Notes: generated from the letters alone by a model not told the origin. DNA of 6,113 nt from an uncultured Brevibacterium sp. (GCA_902489215.1 CABTZE010000122.1:1-6113); one strand, 5' to 3'. Counted from the stretch's first letter, positions 1-6,113 are shown. Program-made: numbers and translations.

Positions 1-2403
1 CCGATAGGACTCAAGCGTTCGGACATAGGGGCCACTGCGGCCTTCAGGACGCAGGTCGGCATCGAGTTCAATGGCCGGGTCCTGCTGTGCGCTTTTCAGC
101 GCCGAGGTCACTTCGAGAGCGACGCGACGGGCGTGTTTGGCCAAAGCCTCGCGGTCGTCATCGCCCATGGTGTGTGCGGGACGGTAGACAAAGCACACAT
201 CGGCATCAGAGAACACCCCGATCTCGCGGCCGCCCAGGCGTCCCATCGCGATGATCGCAAAATCGTAGTCATAGATTCTGTGCTCAGTGTCCAGGTCACG
301 CCGCGCTGACAGAAGTGCTGCGTCAATGGCTGTGCTCATCACGTCAGACAGGGCCTGTGGGACAGCGCTGCGGGGAATGACCTCGAGAATGTCGGCGAGG
401 ATAATCCTGAGCTTTTCGCGTCCGTAGACGGCGCGCACGCCTTCCACTCCCCTGCCTCTGCCGACCAGTTCAGACATTTCCTGGCGCAGCGAGTCCAGCG
501 GGGTCGGCTGCAGCATGTCCTGATCAGCAAGCCAGCGCACTGACCCGTGGTAGTGCATGATGTGCGATGCCGCGTACTGCGACAGTGACAGCACCCGGGC
601 AAGCGCTTCTGCGCCCTGCCCGGAGTCACGCAGCAGCTTGAGATACCACGTTGATGAGCTCAGCTTTTCCGACAGCCTGCGGTAGGCAAGCAGACCGGCA
701 TCGGGATCAACACCCTCCGACAGCCAGCCGAGCATGGCCGGCAGCACTTGTCGATGCACGCGCGAAGCACGGCTGACGCCGGCTGAAAGGTCGTGGATAT
801 GCCGCATGGCTGAGTGCGGGTCGACGAAGCCGAAGGCGCGCAGGCGGCTTTCCGCGGCTTTTGCCGGCAGCGAGGTCACTGCGCCGGTCCCGACGGCCGC
901 GTCGAGGATCGGACGGTAGAAAATCTGTTCGTGAAGAGCGCGTACGCGCCGGGAATAGTCGTCGCGTTCGCGTTTGAGCCGCACTTCTGTCCGGTCGCCG
1001 GTCGGGTAGACCATGCGCGCCAGTTCGCGGAGTGCTTCTGGTTTGTCAGGCAGAACTGCAGCACGGCGCATGCGCGGAATCTGCAGGCGGTGTTCGACAA
1101 CCCGCAGGAATGAGTAGGCCTCTTCCATCAGCGCGGCGTCGTCCCCAGACAAATAGCCGCCCCGTTCAAGGCTGCGCAGGGCTTCGAGGGTGTTCGGTTC
1201 GCGGATGTCATGGTCTTCCGTTCCGTGCACCAGCTGAAGCAGCTGGGCGGAGAATTCGACATCGCGGAGCCCACCGGGCCCCAGTTTCAGCTGCCGGTCG
1301 GCTTCATCGCGGTCAATGAGATCGACGACTCTGCGTCGCATAGCCCGTACTTCCGGGATGAAGTCGTCCCGGTGGGCGGCGGTCCACACCTGGGGCAGAC
1401 ACGCCTCGGCCCACTGCTGTCCGAGTTCTTCGGATCCGGCGACGGGACGGGCTTTGAAAAGAGCCTGGAACTCCCAGTTTTCTGCGATGTCGCTGTAATA
1501 GCCTGCAAACTCGTCGACGGTGCGCACAAGCGCTCCCGCTTTGCCCTCCGGCCGAAGAGCTGCGTCGACTTCCCACAGGGCGGGTTCTGCTCCAGCAGCC
1601 GAAATGAGGTCGATGATCTGCAGGGCCGCTGCCGAGGCGCAGCTGCGGGCGCGTTCTGCCTGTTCGCCGTCCGCTGTGGTTTCCGGGCTGAAGGCGAAGA
1701 CCACGTCAACATCGGATACGTAGTTGAGTTCGCGGGCACCGCATTTGCCCATGGCGATAACTGCAAGTTCAGCGCACCCGTCGGGTATTGAATCCCCCGC
1801 GGCGAGGTCGTGCGCCGCCATGAGGGCACCCTCAGCCATTTCCGTCAGGGTCCGGCTGACAGTGTCGAAATCTGCGGTCGGTTCGTGACTGCCGAGGTCT
1901 GCGGCTGTCAGCTGGATGAGCTCGTCTCGGTACGCTCGGCGCAGGGCGGTTCGGCCGTCTTCGATTGAGAGCAGCTGACCGTCGGCGTCATATACCGAAC
2001 GGGCAATGCGCTTACGCACCTTTCTCCTGCGCTTTGAACGCAAGAAGTCTTCGTCTTCGGCCAGCAGCTGCAGCGACTCAGGCCACCGCACAATGTGGTC
2101 AATGCAGGCCTCAGAACTCCCGGCCAACCGAACAAGTCGGTCGAGCAGATGCTGAGAATCCTGCACGAGCCCACCGAGGTCGACCTCGGCTGCCGCTGCC
2201 GCCTCAGCGACGCGGACCAAACCGAGGGAAACGGAACCGGGGTCACCGGTGAACCGGGCGAATTCCCTAATCGCCGATTCGTGCCCTTCCAAACCGGTCA
2301 GTTCGCAGAACTGGCCAAGGAAGCGCTCAAAGCGCGAGTCGAATTTACCGCGCTGCGTGCGTGTTGGGTCCTGCCGTCTGCTCAGATCTAACCTGCGAAT
2401 CAT
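1..2403 (-). CDS. glnE: Bifunctional glutamine synthetase adenylyltransferase/adenylyl-removase, C-terminus cut by the window edge
   Basis: GlnE adds AMP to, and removes it from, a tyrosine of glutamine synthetase in the cytoplasm, adjusting ammonium assimilation to nitrogen supply. The ATG at 2403-2401 opens a frame that stays open to base 1, giving 801 residues; actinobacterial GlnE is usually about 1000, so roughly the last 200 are missing. The N-terminal adenylyl-removase half has the nucleotidyltransferase signature AMGKCGARELN at 217-227, followed by SDVD with D231 and D233 as likely metal ligands, LRPEG at 283-287 and GPGGLRDVEF at 375-384. The second nucleotidyltransferase domain repeats the pattern: AMGRLGGREIG at 719-729, SDAD with D733 and D735, and LRPEG at 784-788. 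Both active sites therefore look intact as far as visible. The start overlaps the glnA2 stop (ATGA), and only a weak Shine-Dalgarno precedes it, suggesting coupled translation. Identity is firm; the exact start rests on the overlap and on the frame reaching no further ATG before the conserved region. Confidence 0.95.
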   Translation of the reverse strand, partial: MIRRLDLSRRQDPTRTQRGKFDSRFERFLGQFCELTGLEGHESAIREFARFTGDPGSVSLGLVRVAEAAAAAEVDLGGLVQDSQHLLDRLVRLAGSSEACIDHIVRWPESLQLLAEDEDFLRSKRRRKVRKRIARSVYDADGQLLSIEDGRTALRRAYRDELIQLTAADLGSHEPTADFDTVSRTLTEMAEGALMAAHDLAAGDSIPDGCAELAVIAMGKCGARELNYVSDVDVVFAFSPETTADGEQAERARSCASAAALQIIDLISAAGAEPALWEVDAALRPEGKAGALVRTVDEFAGYYSDIAENWEFQALFKARPVAGSEELGQQWAEACLPQVWTAAHRDDFIPEVRAMRRRVVDLIDRDEADRQLKLGPGGLRDVEFSAQLLQLVHGTEDHDIREPNTLEALRSLERGGYLSGDDAALMEEAYSFLRVVEHRLQIPRMRRAAVLPDKPEALRELARMVYPTGDRTEVRLKRERDDYSRRVRALHEQIFYRPILDAAVGTGAVTSLPAKAAESRLRAFGFVDPHSAMRHIHDLSAGVSRASRVHRQVLPAMLGWLSEGVDPDAGLLAYRRLSEKLSSSTWYLKLLRDSGQGAEALARVLSLSQYAASHIMHYHGSVRWLADQDMLQPTPLDSLRQEMSELVGRGRGVEGVRAVYGREKLRIILADILEVIPRSAVPQALSDVMSTAIDAALLSARRDLDTEHRIYDYDFAIIAMGRLGGREIGVFSDADVCFVYRPAHTMGDDDREALAKHARRVALEVTSALKSAQQDPAIELDADLRPEGRSGPYVRTLESYR

Positions 2404-3740
2404 GTTTGGGTGTAGAGCCCATCGAGTTCATAGGCGGTCACCTGCGCGCGGTAGTCTCTCCATTCCCGCGCTTTGTCACGCAGGTAGAAGTCGAATACCT
2501 CTTCGCCCAGAGTGTCAGCGACGAGTTCGCTGTTCTCCATGCAGCGCAGAGCTTCCGACAGGCTCGCAGGCAGCGGTTCAATGCCCATGGCGCTGCGCTC
2601 GCGTCGACTGAGATCCCACACGTCGTCTTCGACTTCCGGAGGCAACTCCATGCCCTCCTCAATGCCTTTCAGTCCCGCGGCCAGCAGCACCGAGTAGGCC
2701 AGGTAGGGATTGGCGCAGGAGTCCATACCGCGGTACTCGATCCGAGCAGACGATTCCTTGCCGGACTTGTACTGCGGCACCCGCACGAGCGCTGTGCCCG
2801 TGCGACCCCAGCTGATGTAGGACGGGGCTTCGTGCCCGGTCCACAAGCGCTTGTAGGAGTTGACGTACTGGTTGGTGACCGCCGCGATCTCAGGGGCGTG
2901 GTGCAGCAGGCCTGCCGCGAACTGCCGGCCGGTGGTCGACAGCTGGTATTCGGCGCCGGCCTCAAAGAACGCGTTGTCTTCACCTTCGAACAGCGACAGG
3001 TGCGTGTGCATTCCGTTGCCCGGGTGCTCAGCCAGGGGCTTGGGCATGAACGTGGCGTGCACGCCCTGGGAAATCGCGACCTCTTTGACTACCGCTTTGA
3101 AGGTCATGACGTTGTCGGCCATAGTCATCGCGTCCGCATAGCGCAGATCGATTTCGTTCTGCCCGGGGCCGGCTTCGTGATGCGAGAACTCGACGGAAAT
3201 GCCCATAGATTCCAACATCTGCACTGCACTGCGCCGAAAGTCGTTCGCGGTGCCGCCGTTGACGTGATCGAAGTATCCGGCGTTGTCGACCGGCACAGGA
3301 GGCTTGCCGTCCAGTTCGGCCGAACGGAACAGGTAGAACTCCATTTCCGGGTGCACGATGAAGGTGAAGCCGCGCTCGCGCGCTTTCGCCAGGGTGCGGG
3401 CCAGAATATTGCGCGGATAAGAAGCGGCAGGTTCACCATCGGGAGTCAGCACATCGCAGAACATCCGACCGGTCGGCTCGACCTCACCTCGCCATGGCAG
3501 GAGTGAATACGTCGACGAGTCTGGGCGCAGAACCATGTCGTCTTCGATGACCCTCGAAAAGCCTTCGAGCGCCGAACCGTCGAAGCCGATGCCCTCGGTG
3601 AATGCTCCCTCAAGTTCGTCGGGAACAATCGCAACGGACTTCAAGCGGCCCATGATGTCGGGAAACCACAGACGCACAAACCGCACGTCACGGTCATCGA
3701 CATCGCGCAGAACCGCTTCCTGCTGTTTGGTCAGCCCCAT
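2400..3740 (-). CDS. glnA2: Class I glutamine synthetase, GlnA2 type (not adenylylated)
   Basis: Glutamine synthetase makes glutamine from glutamate, ammonia and ATP as a cytoplasmic dodecamer. The 446-residue product closely resembles Mycobacterium tuberculosis GlnA2 from memory, including the same length. Visible motifs: GFDGSALEGF at 52-61 (the Asp latch region), HPEMEF at 130-135 with metal-ligand candidates E132 and E134, HHEAGPGQNEI at 187-197 with E189 and E196, GNGMHTH at 241-247 with H245, NSYKRL at 294-299, the flap Glu in HEAP (E304), and RIEYR at 333-337. The position of the adenylylated Tyr (NLYDLPPEE in E. coli) is VWDL here, with W375. I chose the ATG at 3740 because it overlaps the upstream stop (TGATG), has GAGGA about 9 bases before it and matches family length. 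An upstream in-frame ATG at 3770 would add ten Arg-rich residues and lie inside the preceding gene. GlnA2 rather than GlnA1 is inferred from W375 and the adjacency to glnE. Confidence 0.96.
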   Translation of the reverse strand: MGLTKQQEAVLRDVDDRDVRFVRLWFPDIMGRLKSVAIVPDELEGAFTEGIGFDGSALEGFSRVIEDDMVLRPDSSTYSLLPWRGEVEPTGRMFCDVLTPDGEPAASYPRNILARTLAKARERGFTFIVHPEMEFYLFRSAELDGKPPVPVDNAGYFDHVNGGTANDFRRSAVQMLESMGISVEFSHHEAGPGQNEIDLRYADAMTMADNVMTFKAVVKEVAISQGVHATFMPKPLAEHPGNGMHTHLSLFEGEDNAFFEAGAEYQLSTTGRQFAAGLLHHAPEIAAVTNQYVNSYKRLWTGHEAPSYISWGRTGTALVRVPQYKSGKESSARIEYRGMDSCANPYLAYSVLLAAGLKGIEEGMELPPEVEDDVWDLSRRERSAMGIEPLPASLSEALRCMENSELVADTLGEEVFDFYLRDKAREWRDYRAQVTAYELDGLYTQT

Positions 3741-3922
3741 CAGCGCCAGTCCTCGTCGTCTTCTTCCCATTCGCGATTGCGCTCGCTGGCTGTTGCGAGT
3801 GCCGCCTGAGCTTCGGCTTCGCTGTCATAGGGGCCCAGCCGGTTCTCAAAGGAGCTCTTCCGTCCCTTTTCAACTTTGCCGGTCTTGGTGTTGAACCAGT
3901 ATTTCTCTTCTTCGTACGTCAT
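3740..3922 (-). CDS. Small acidic-tailed protein, first gene of the glnA2-glnE operon (SPOR-like hypothetical)
   Basis: A 60-residue protein of unknown function. It opens with aromatic residues and an NTKTGKVEKG stretch (about residues 9-18), continues with GPYDSEAEAQAAL (about 30-42), which resembles the end of a SPOR fold where an Ala-rich helix follows a Gly-Pro-Tyr turn, and ends in an acidic, Trp-containing tail (EWEEDDEDW). There is no signal peptide or membrane segment, so it is probably cytoplasmic. Similar short actinobacterial proteins are, from memory, often annotated as SPOR domain-containing; the domain call is weak and peptidoglycan binding is not implied for a protein without an export signal. 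The ATG at 3922 has GGGAGGTG upstream with six bases between GGAGG and the start, which strongly favours it over the ATG at 3943, which would add seven residues and include the ribosome binding site in the coding part. Its stop overlaps the glnA2 start. Expression as a real protein is well supported; its function is unknown. Confidence 0.85.
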   Translation of the reverse strand: MTYEEEKYWFNTKTGKVEKGRKSSFENRLGPYDSEAEAQAALATASERNREWEEDDEDWR

Positions 3923-3926
3923 AGCG

Positions 3927-3934
3927 CACCTCCC
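3927..3934 (-). promoter_or_regulatory. Strong ribosome binding site of the small operon-leading gene
   Basis: Read on the minus strand this is GGGAGGTG, six bases between its GGAGG core and the ATG at 3922. It is the best Shine-Dalgarno match seen at any start in the window. It decides the start of the 60-residue protein, and through the overlapping junctions it may also load ribosomes for glnA2 and glnE. Confidence 0.8.
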
Positions 3935-3942
3935 TGTGCACA

Positions 3943-3948
3943 ACTCTA
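3943..3948 (-). promoter_or_regulatory. Possible -10 element of the leftward glnA2-glnE operon
   Basis: On the minus strand TAGAGT fits the loose actinobacterial TAnnnT -10 pattern. It would start transcription near 3936, leaving a leader of about 13 bases that just contains the Shine-Dalgarno sequence. No convincing -35 hexamer is seen at the right distance. The whole divergent spacer is 47 bases, so a promoter for this operon must lie here or inside the start of map. The assignment is inference from position and a short motif. Confidence 0.3.
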
Positions 3949-3954
3949 GCTGTC

Positions 3955-3960
3955 TACAAT
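3955..3960 (+). promoter_or_regulatory. Likely -10 element of the map-ppgK operon (leaderless)
   Basis: TACAAT is one mismatch from the TATAAT consensus and keeps the important first, second and last bases. Normal spacing puts the transcription start at about 3967-3970, at or within three bases of the map ATG at 3970. There is no Shine-Dalgarno-like sequence before that ATG, which fits a leaderless mRNA, common in actinobacteria. No clear -35 hexamer is visible around 3932-3937. Confidence 0.55.
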
Positions 3961-3971
3961 GATGTCATCAT
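3959..3971. repeat. Perfect 13-base inverted repeat over the map transcription and translation start
   Basis: ATGATG-T-CATCAT is a perfect palindrome with six-base arms around the T at 3965. It overlaps the last two bases of the TACAAT box, the predicted transcription start and the first two bases of the map start codon. A dimeric repressor bound here would block map-ppgK transcription, and possibly the divergent operon. No regulator family is recognised from the motif, and chance occurrence is not excluded. Confidence 0.4.
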
Positions 3972-4866
3972 GACGAATTCTGCTCCGCTTGGAACTCTCA
4001 CAAAGGGAACCGTGGCGCCCATGCGCTCCGTTCCAGCCCACATCGAACGTCCCGAATACGTCGGCAAGGCCGAACCGAAAGAAGGTCGCGGCAGCAATTT
4101 CTACACGCCTGAAGAAATCGAGCTGGTCCGCGAATCGGGCCGCATCGCCGCGAACGCCATGGCCGAGGGCGGCAAGCTCGTTGAGCCCGGCCGCACGACA
4201 GACGAAATCGACGTTGTCGTCCACGAATACCTGCTGGACCACGGCGCCTACCCGTCGACTCTTGACTACCGGGGCTTCACCAAGTCGGTGTGCACATCGA
4301 TCAACGAGGTCGTCTGCCACGGCATACCCGACTCCACCGTGATTCAGGACGGTGACATCGTGAACCTCGATGTCACCGCCTACAAGAACGGAATGCACGG
4401 GGACACGAACTTCACGTTCGTGGCCGGCAACGTCGACGAAGAGTCCCGCCTGCTGGTCGAACGGACCCACGAATCGCTCATGCGCGGCATCAAGGCCGTC
4501 AAGCCGGGCCGTTCGATCAACGTCATCGGCCGCGTCATTGAAAAGTACGCCAAGCGCTTCGGCTACGGAGTTGTCCGCGACTACACGGGTCACGGGGTCG
4601 GGCGCGAATTCCACTCCGGACTCATCATCCCGCACTATGACGCCGCCCCGAACTACGCGGACGAAATCCAGCCGGGCATGATCTTCACAATCGAGCCGAT
4701 GCTCAACCTGGGCACCATCAACTGGGAACAGTGGGATGACGGCTGGACGATTGTGACTGCCGACCGTCGCCGCTCCGCCCAGTTCGAGCACACTCTCGTG
4801 GTGACAGAAGACGGCGCGGACATCCTTACGCTCCCCGATGTCGAACTCGTTGCCGGCCGTGACTGA
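3970..4866 (+). CDS. map: Type I methionine aminopeptidase, MapB-like with N-terminal extension
   Basis: This cytoplasmic metalloenzyme removes the initiator methionine from new proteins whose second residue is small. The product has 298 residues. After a roughly 45-residue extension containing RPEYVGK at 27-33, typical of actinobacterial MapB-type enzymes, comes the pita-bread catalytic domain. The five metal ligands are all present: D134 (in LDV), D145 (in HGDTN), H208 (in TGHG), E242 (in IEP) and E273 (in FEH). The substrate-side histidines are H117 (in VCHGIP) and H215 (in FHSG). The ATG at 3970 is preferred although it has no Shine-Dalgarno sequence, because the residues it adds resemble the MapB extension and a -10 box lies just upstream, fitting leaderless translation. 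A later ATG at 4021 (M18) is the alternative. The gene is divergent from the glutamine operon and overlaps ppgK, with which it is probably co-transcribed. Confidence 0.96.
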   Translation: MTNSAPLGTLTKGTVAPMRSVPAHIERPEYVGKAEPKEGRGSNFYTPEEIELVRESGRIAANAMAEGGKLVEPGRTTDEIDVVVHEYLLDHGAYPSTLDYRGFTKSVCTSINEVVCHGIPDSTVIQDGDIVNLDVTAYKNGMHGDTNFTFVAGNVDEESRLLVERTHESLMRGIKAVKPGRSINVIGRVIEKYAKRFGYGVVRDYTGHGVGREFHSGLIIPHYDAAPNYADEIQPGMIFTIEPMLNLGTINWEQWDDGWTIVTADRRRSAQFEHTLVVTEDGADILTLPDVELVAGRD

Positions 4867-5713
4867 TCGCGGCGAGCTGCGCGGTTCGGCAGGAACACAT
4901 CCCTGTGCTTTGGGCATTGACATCGGCGGCTCGTCTATCAAGGCCGGGCTGGTCGACCTCGAACGCGGCCGGATCATCGGCGAACGCGTCGTCGTGCCGA
5001 CCCCACAGCCTGCTACCCCCGAGACCCTCACAAATGCGGTCCGCGGTGCGGCAGCCGAGGTGCTGGCACACAAGCCGGGCGGCACCTCGGCAGCCGAAAC
5101 CGGGCACGAGGCGCCGCTGGCTCCAGCTGTCCCGGTTGGGGTCGCGTTTCCCGGGGTGGTCAAGAAGGGTCTTGTCACCTTCGCGTTCAATCTCGACGAT
5201 TCGTGGCTGGGCACGAACATTGAGCAGACCATCGGGACTGCTCTTGGCCGCCCGTGTGTTTTCCTCAACGACGCAGATGCGGCTGGAATTGCCGAAATGA
5301 CTTTCGGCGCTGGTCGCGAGTGGCACGACCGGACAGTTCTCATGCTCACGCTGGGAACCGGCATCGGCTCGGCACTCTTCACCCGCGGCAGGCTGGTGCC
5401 GTTTACGGAGCTCGGCCACGTTGAGATAGGCGGCGAGGATGCCGAACTGAGCGCCTCCGCCGGCGCAAAGGTGCGGCTGGGCTTGGACTACCCCACATGG
5501 GCTGCGAAGCTCAGCAGGTACTGCCGGGAAATGGAGAAGCTCATCAACCCCGACGCGTTCATCTTCGGGGGCGGAATTTCGCAGGATCACGCCGACTGGC
5601 TGCACCTGCTCGATATTGAGACACCCGCCGTCGCGGCGGCAATGTTCAACGACTCTGGGATCATCGGCGCGGCCGCGCAGGGTGCTGCGGTCGCAGAAGG
5701 CGTCGGGCGATGA
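4838..5713 (+). CDS. ppgK: Polyphosphate-dependent glucokinase (ROK family)
   Basis: PpgK phosphorylates glucose to glucose 6-phosphate using inorganic polyphosphate, and usually also ATP; it is a cytoplasmic actinobacterial enzyme. The 291-residue product shows the ROK/ASKHA layout: phosphate-binding loop GIDIGGSSIKAG at 26-37, FPGVV at 104-108, the catalytic Asp in LNDADAAG (D145), the second phosphate loop TLGTGIGSAL at 171-180, ELGHVEIGG at 191-199, which carries the ROK glucose-contact Glu and His, and FGGGIS at 243-248. It resembles M. tuberculosis PpgK but is longer, partly because of an Ala/Pro/Gly-rich insert at about residues 78-96. The start is uncertain: the ATG at 4838 overlaps map by 29 bases, whereas an in-frame GTG at 4859 overlaps it by 8 and would give 284 residues; neither has a clear ribosome binding site. 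The residues before about 24 are outside the conserved domain, so they do not settle it. It is probably translated from the map transcript. Confidence 0.94.
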   Translation: MSNSLPAVTDRGELRGSAGTHPCALGIDIGGSSIKAGLVDLERGRIIGERVVVPTPQPATPETLTNAVRGAAAEVLAHKPGGTSAAETGHEAPLAPAVPVGVAFPGVVKKGLVTFAFNLDDSWLGTNIEQTIGTALGRPCVFLNDADAAGIAEMTFGAGREWHDRTVLMLTLGTGIGSALFTRGRLVPFTELGHVEIGGEDAELSASAGAKVRLGLDYPTWAAKLSRYCREMEKLINPDAFIFGGGISQDHADWLHLLDIETPAVAAAMFNDSGIIGAAAQGAAVAEGVGR

Positions 5714-5721
5714 TTACGGCG

Positions 5722-5737
5722 CTGAGACCGGTGTCAG
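5722..5737. terminator. Near-palindrome between convergent ppgK and rnpB (weak terminator candidate)
   Basis: CTGAGACCGGTGTCAG pairs at seven of eight positions about its centre. It lies just after the ppgK stop and just beyond the rnpB 3' end, where transcripts from both sides should stop. As an RNA hairpin the stem would be short, with a mismatch and almost no loop, and no T-tract follows on either strand. It is reported because it is the only inverted repeat in the gap; intrinsic termination here is doubtful. Confidence 0.2.
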
Positions 5738-5740
5738 AGT

Positions 5741-6113
5741 GTGGAAGGACAGGCCACCGATAAGCCGGGTTCTGTTCCCAGGCCGAAGCCTGGGCGACGG
5801 TCATCTGTCTAGGACCTGCATTGCTGCAGGCCTCAAGCAATCCACCCGACGGCACGACGAGCAGCCGTATAGCCGTCTGCACGATCTTGCTCCCGGTGGG
5901 GTTTACCCAGCAGCCCGCGTCACCGCGGGCCCTGGTGGTCTCTTACACCACCTTTTCACCCTTACCAGCATGCTGGCGGTTTAGCTTTCTGCGGCACTTT
6001 CCCGCGGGTTTCCCCGGGTGGCTGTTAGCCACCACCGCGCTCTGCGGAGCCCGGACTTTCCTCGGCCGGACACGAAGTCCGAACGCGACCGTCTGGTGGC
6101 CTGTCCTCGCTCA
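5741..6113 (-). ncRNA. rnpB: RNase P RNA, type A (5' end at the window edge)
   Basis: This is the catalytic RNA of ribonuclease P, which cuts the 5' leader from tRNA precursors. Read on the minus strand, it has the universal GAGGAAAGTCCGGGCTCC near the 5' end (6063-6046) and ACAGAACCCGGCTTA near the 3' end (5775-5761). The terminal helix P1 is clear: GAGGACAGGCCACC at 6108-6095 pairs with the segment at 5758-5744. Other recognisable parts are the hairpin at 5930-5913 with a GTGA loop (P12 position), the GCAA-capped hairpin at 5830-5815 (P18 position, a GNRA loop expected to dock on P8) and a TTCG-capped hairpin at 5794-5777 (extra P19 helix). The GGGTGAAA and GGAGCAAG conserved blocks are also present. 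Because P1 closes inside the window, the RNA is complete apart from perhaps a few 5' bases; its promoter lies beyond the right edge. The 3' end is estimated to within about five bases. Confidence 0.96.

Noticed and set aside
1723..1755. GlnE first-domain signature reads GKCGARELN instead of GKLGGRELN
   Set aside because: I recall the Cys/Ala variant as usual in actinobacterial GlnE, and the metal-binding Asp residues D231 and D233 are intact, so it does not suggest a loss of function.
1210..1791. Open frames of up to 193 codons on the plus strand, and others of up to 180 on the minus strand, within 1-2403
   Set aside because: The glnE frame is open across the whole stretch and carries all the conserved motifs; these are other-frame shadows.
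2361..3506. A 381-codon open frame on the plus strand opposite glnA2
   Set aside because: It is a shadow of glnA2, with a His/Arg/Val-rich composition typical of antisense translation and no recognisable motif.
3741..3770. An upstream ATG at 3770 extending GlnA2 by ten residues
   Set aside because: The extension is Arg-rich, falls wholly in the preceding gene and exceeds family length; the ATG at 3740 has a ribosome binding site and the overlap junction.
3946..5382. A 478-codon open frame on the minus strand opposite map and ppgK
   Set aside because: It lies antisense to two genes with complete catalytic motifs, has no recognisable domain and starts inside ppgK. Long antisense frames are expected in high-GC coding DNA.
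5913..5930. A strong GC-rich hairpin that could be a terminator or attachment site
   Set aside because: It is an internal helix of RNase P RNA with a GTGA tetraloop, at the P12 position.
1..6113. A search for CRISPR repeats, insertion sequence ends, tRNAs, toxin-antitoxin pairs or defence genes
   Set aside because: None was seen; nearly every base belongs to a conserved housekeeping gene or to rnpB.

Overview
This is an ordinary housekeeping segment of a high-GC Gram-positive bacterium (Actinomycetota). GC is roughly 60% by eye. The gene set (actinobacterial-type GlnA2 and GlnE, a MapB-like methionine aminopeptidase with an N-terminal extension, a polyphosphate-dependent glucokinase) and the type-A RNase P RNA fit that phylum. 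A Micrococcales lineage such as Brevibacterium is a guess, not a demonstrated assignment.

Positions 1-3922 hold a leftward operon of three overlapping genes. In order of transcription they are a 60-residue acidic-tailed small protein (3922-3740), the class I glutamine synthetase GlnA2 (3740-2400) and the glutamine synthetase adenylyltransferase/adenylyl-removase GlnE (2403 to beyond the left edge, 801 residues visible). The junctions are TGATG and ATGA, so the three are probably translated in a coupled way. GlnA2 carries Trp where GlnE-regulated glutamine synthetases carry the adenylylated Tyr, so GlnE probably acts on another glutamine synthetase encoded elsewhere.

Positions 3923-3969 form a compact 47-base divergent promoter region. 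The leftward side has a strong Shine-Dalgarno sequence. The rightward side has a TACAAT -10-like box so close to the map start codon that map is probably translated from a leaderless mRNA. A perfect 13-base inverted repeat covers the end of that box, the likely transcription start and the start codon.

Positions 3970-5713 hold map and ppgK on the plus strand, overlapping by 29 bases (8 if a downstream GTG is the true ppgK start). Positions from about 5741 to the right edge are the RNase P RNA gene rnpB on the minus strand. It is complete or nearly so and converges on ppgK with fewer than 30 bases between them.

The window joins nitrogen assimilation (glnA2-glnE) to protein maturation (map), polyphosphate-driven sugar phosphorylation (ppgK) and tRNA 5' processing (rnpB). 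I see no mobile element, CRISPR array, tRNA, defence system or other novel multigene system. No stretch over 300 bases lacks a gene. The points most worth a second look are the small protein leading the glutamine operon and the palindrome over the leaderless map start.
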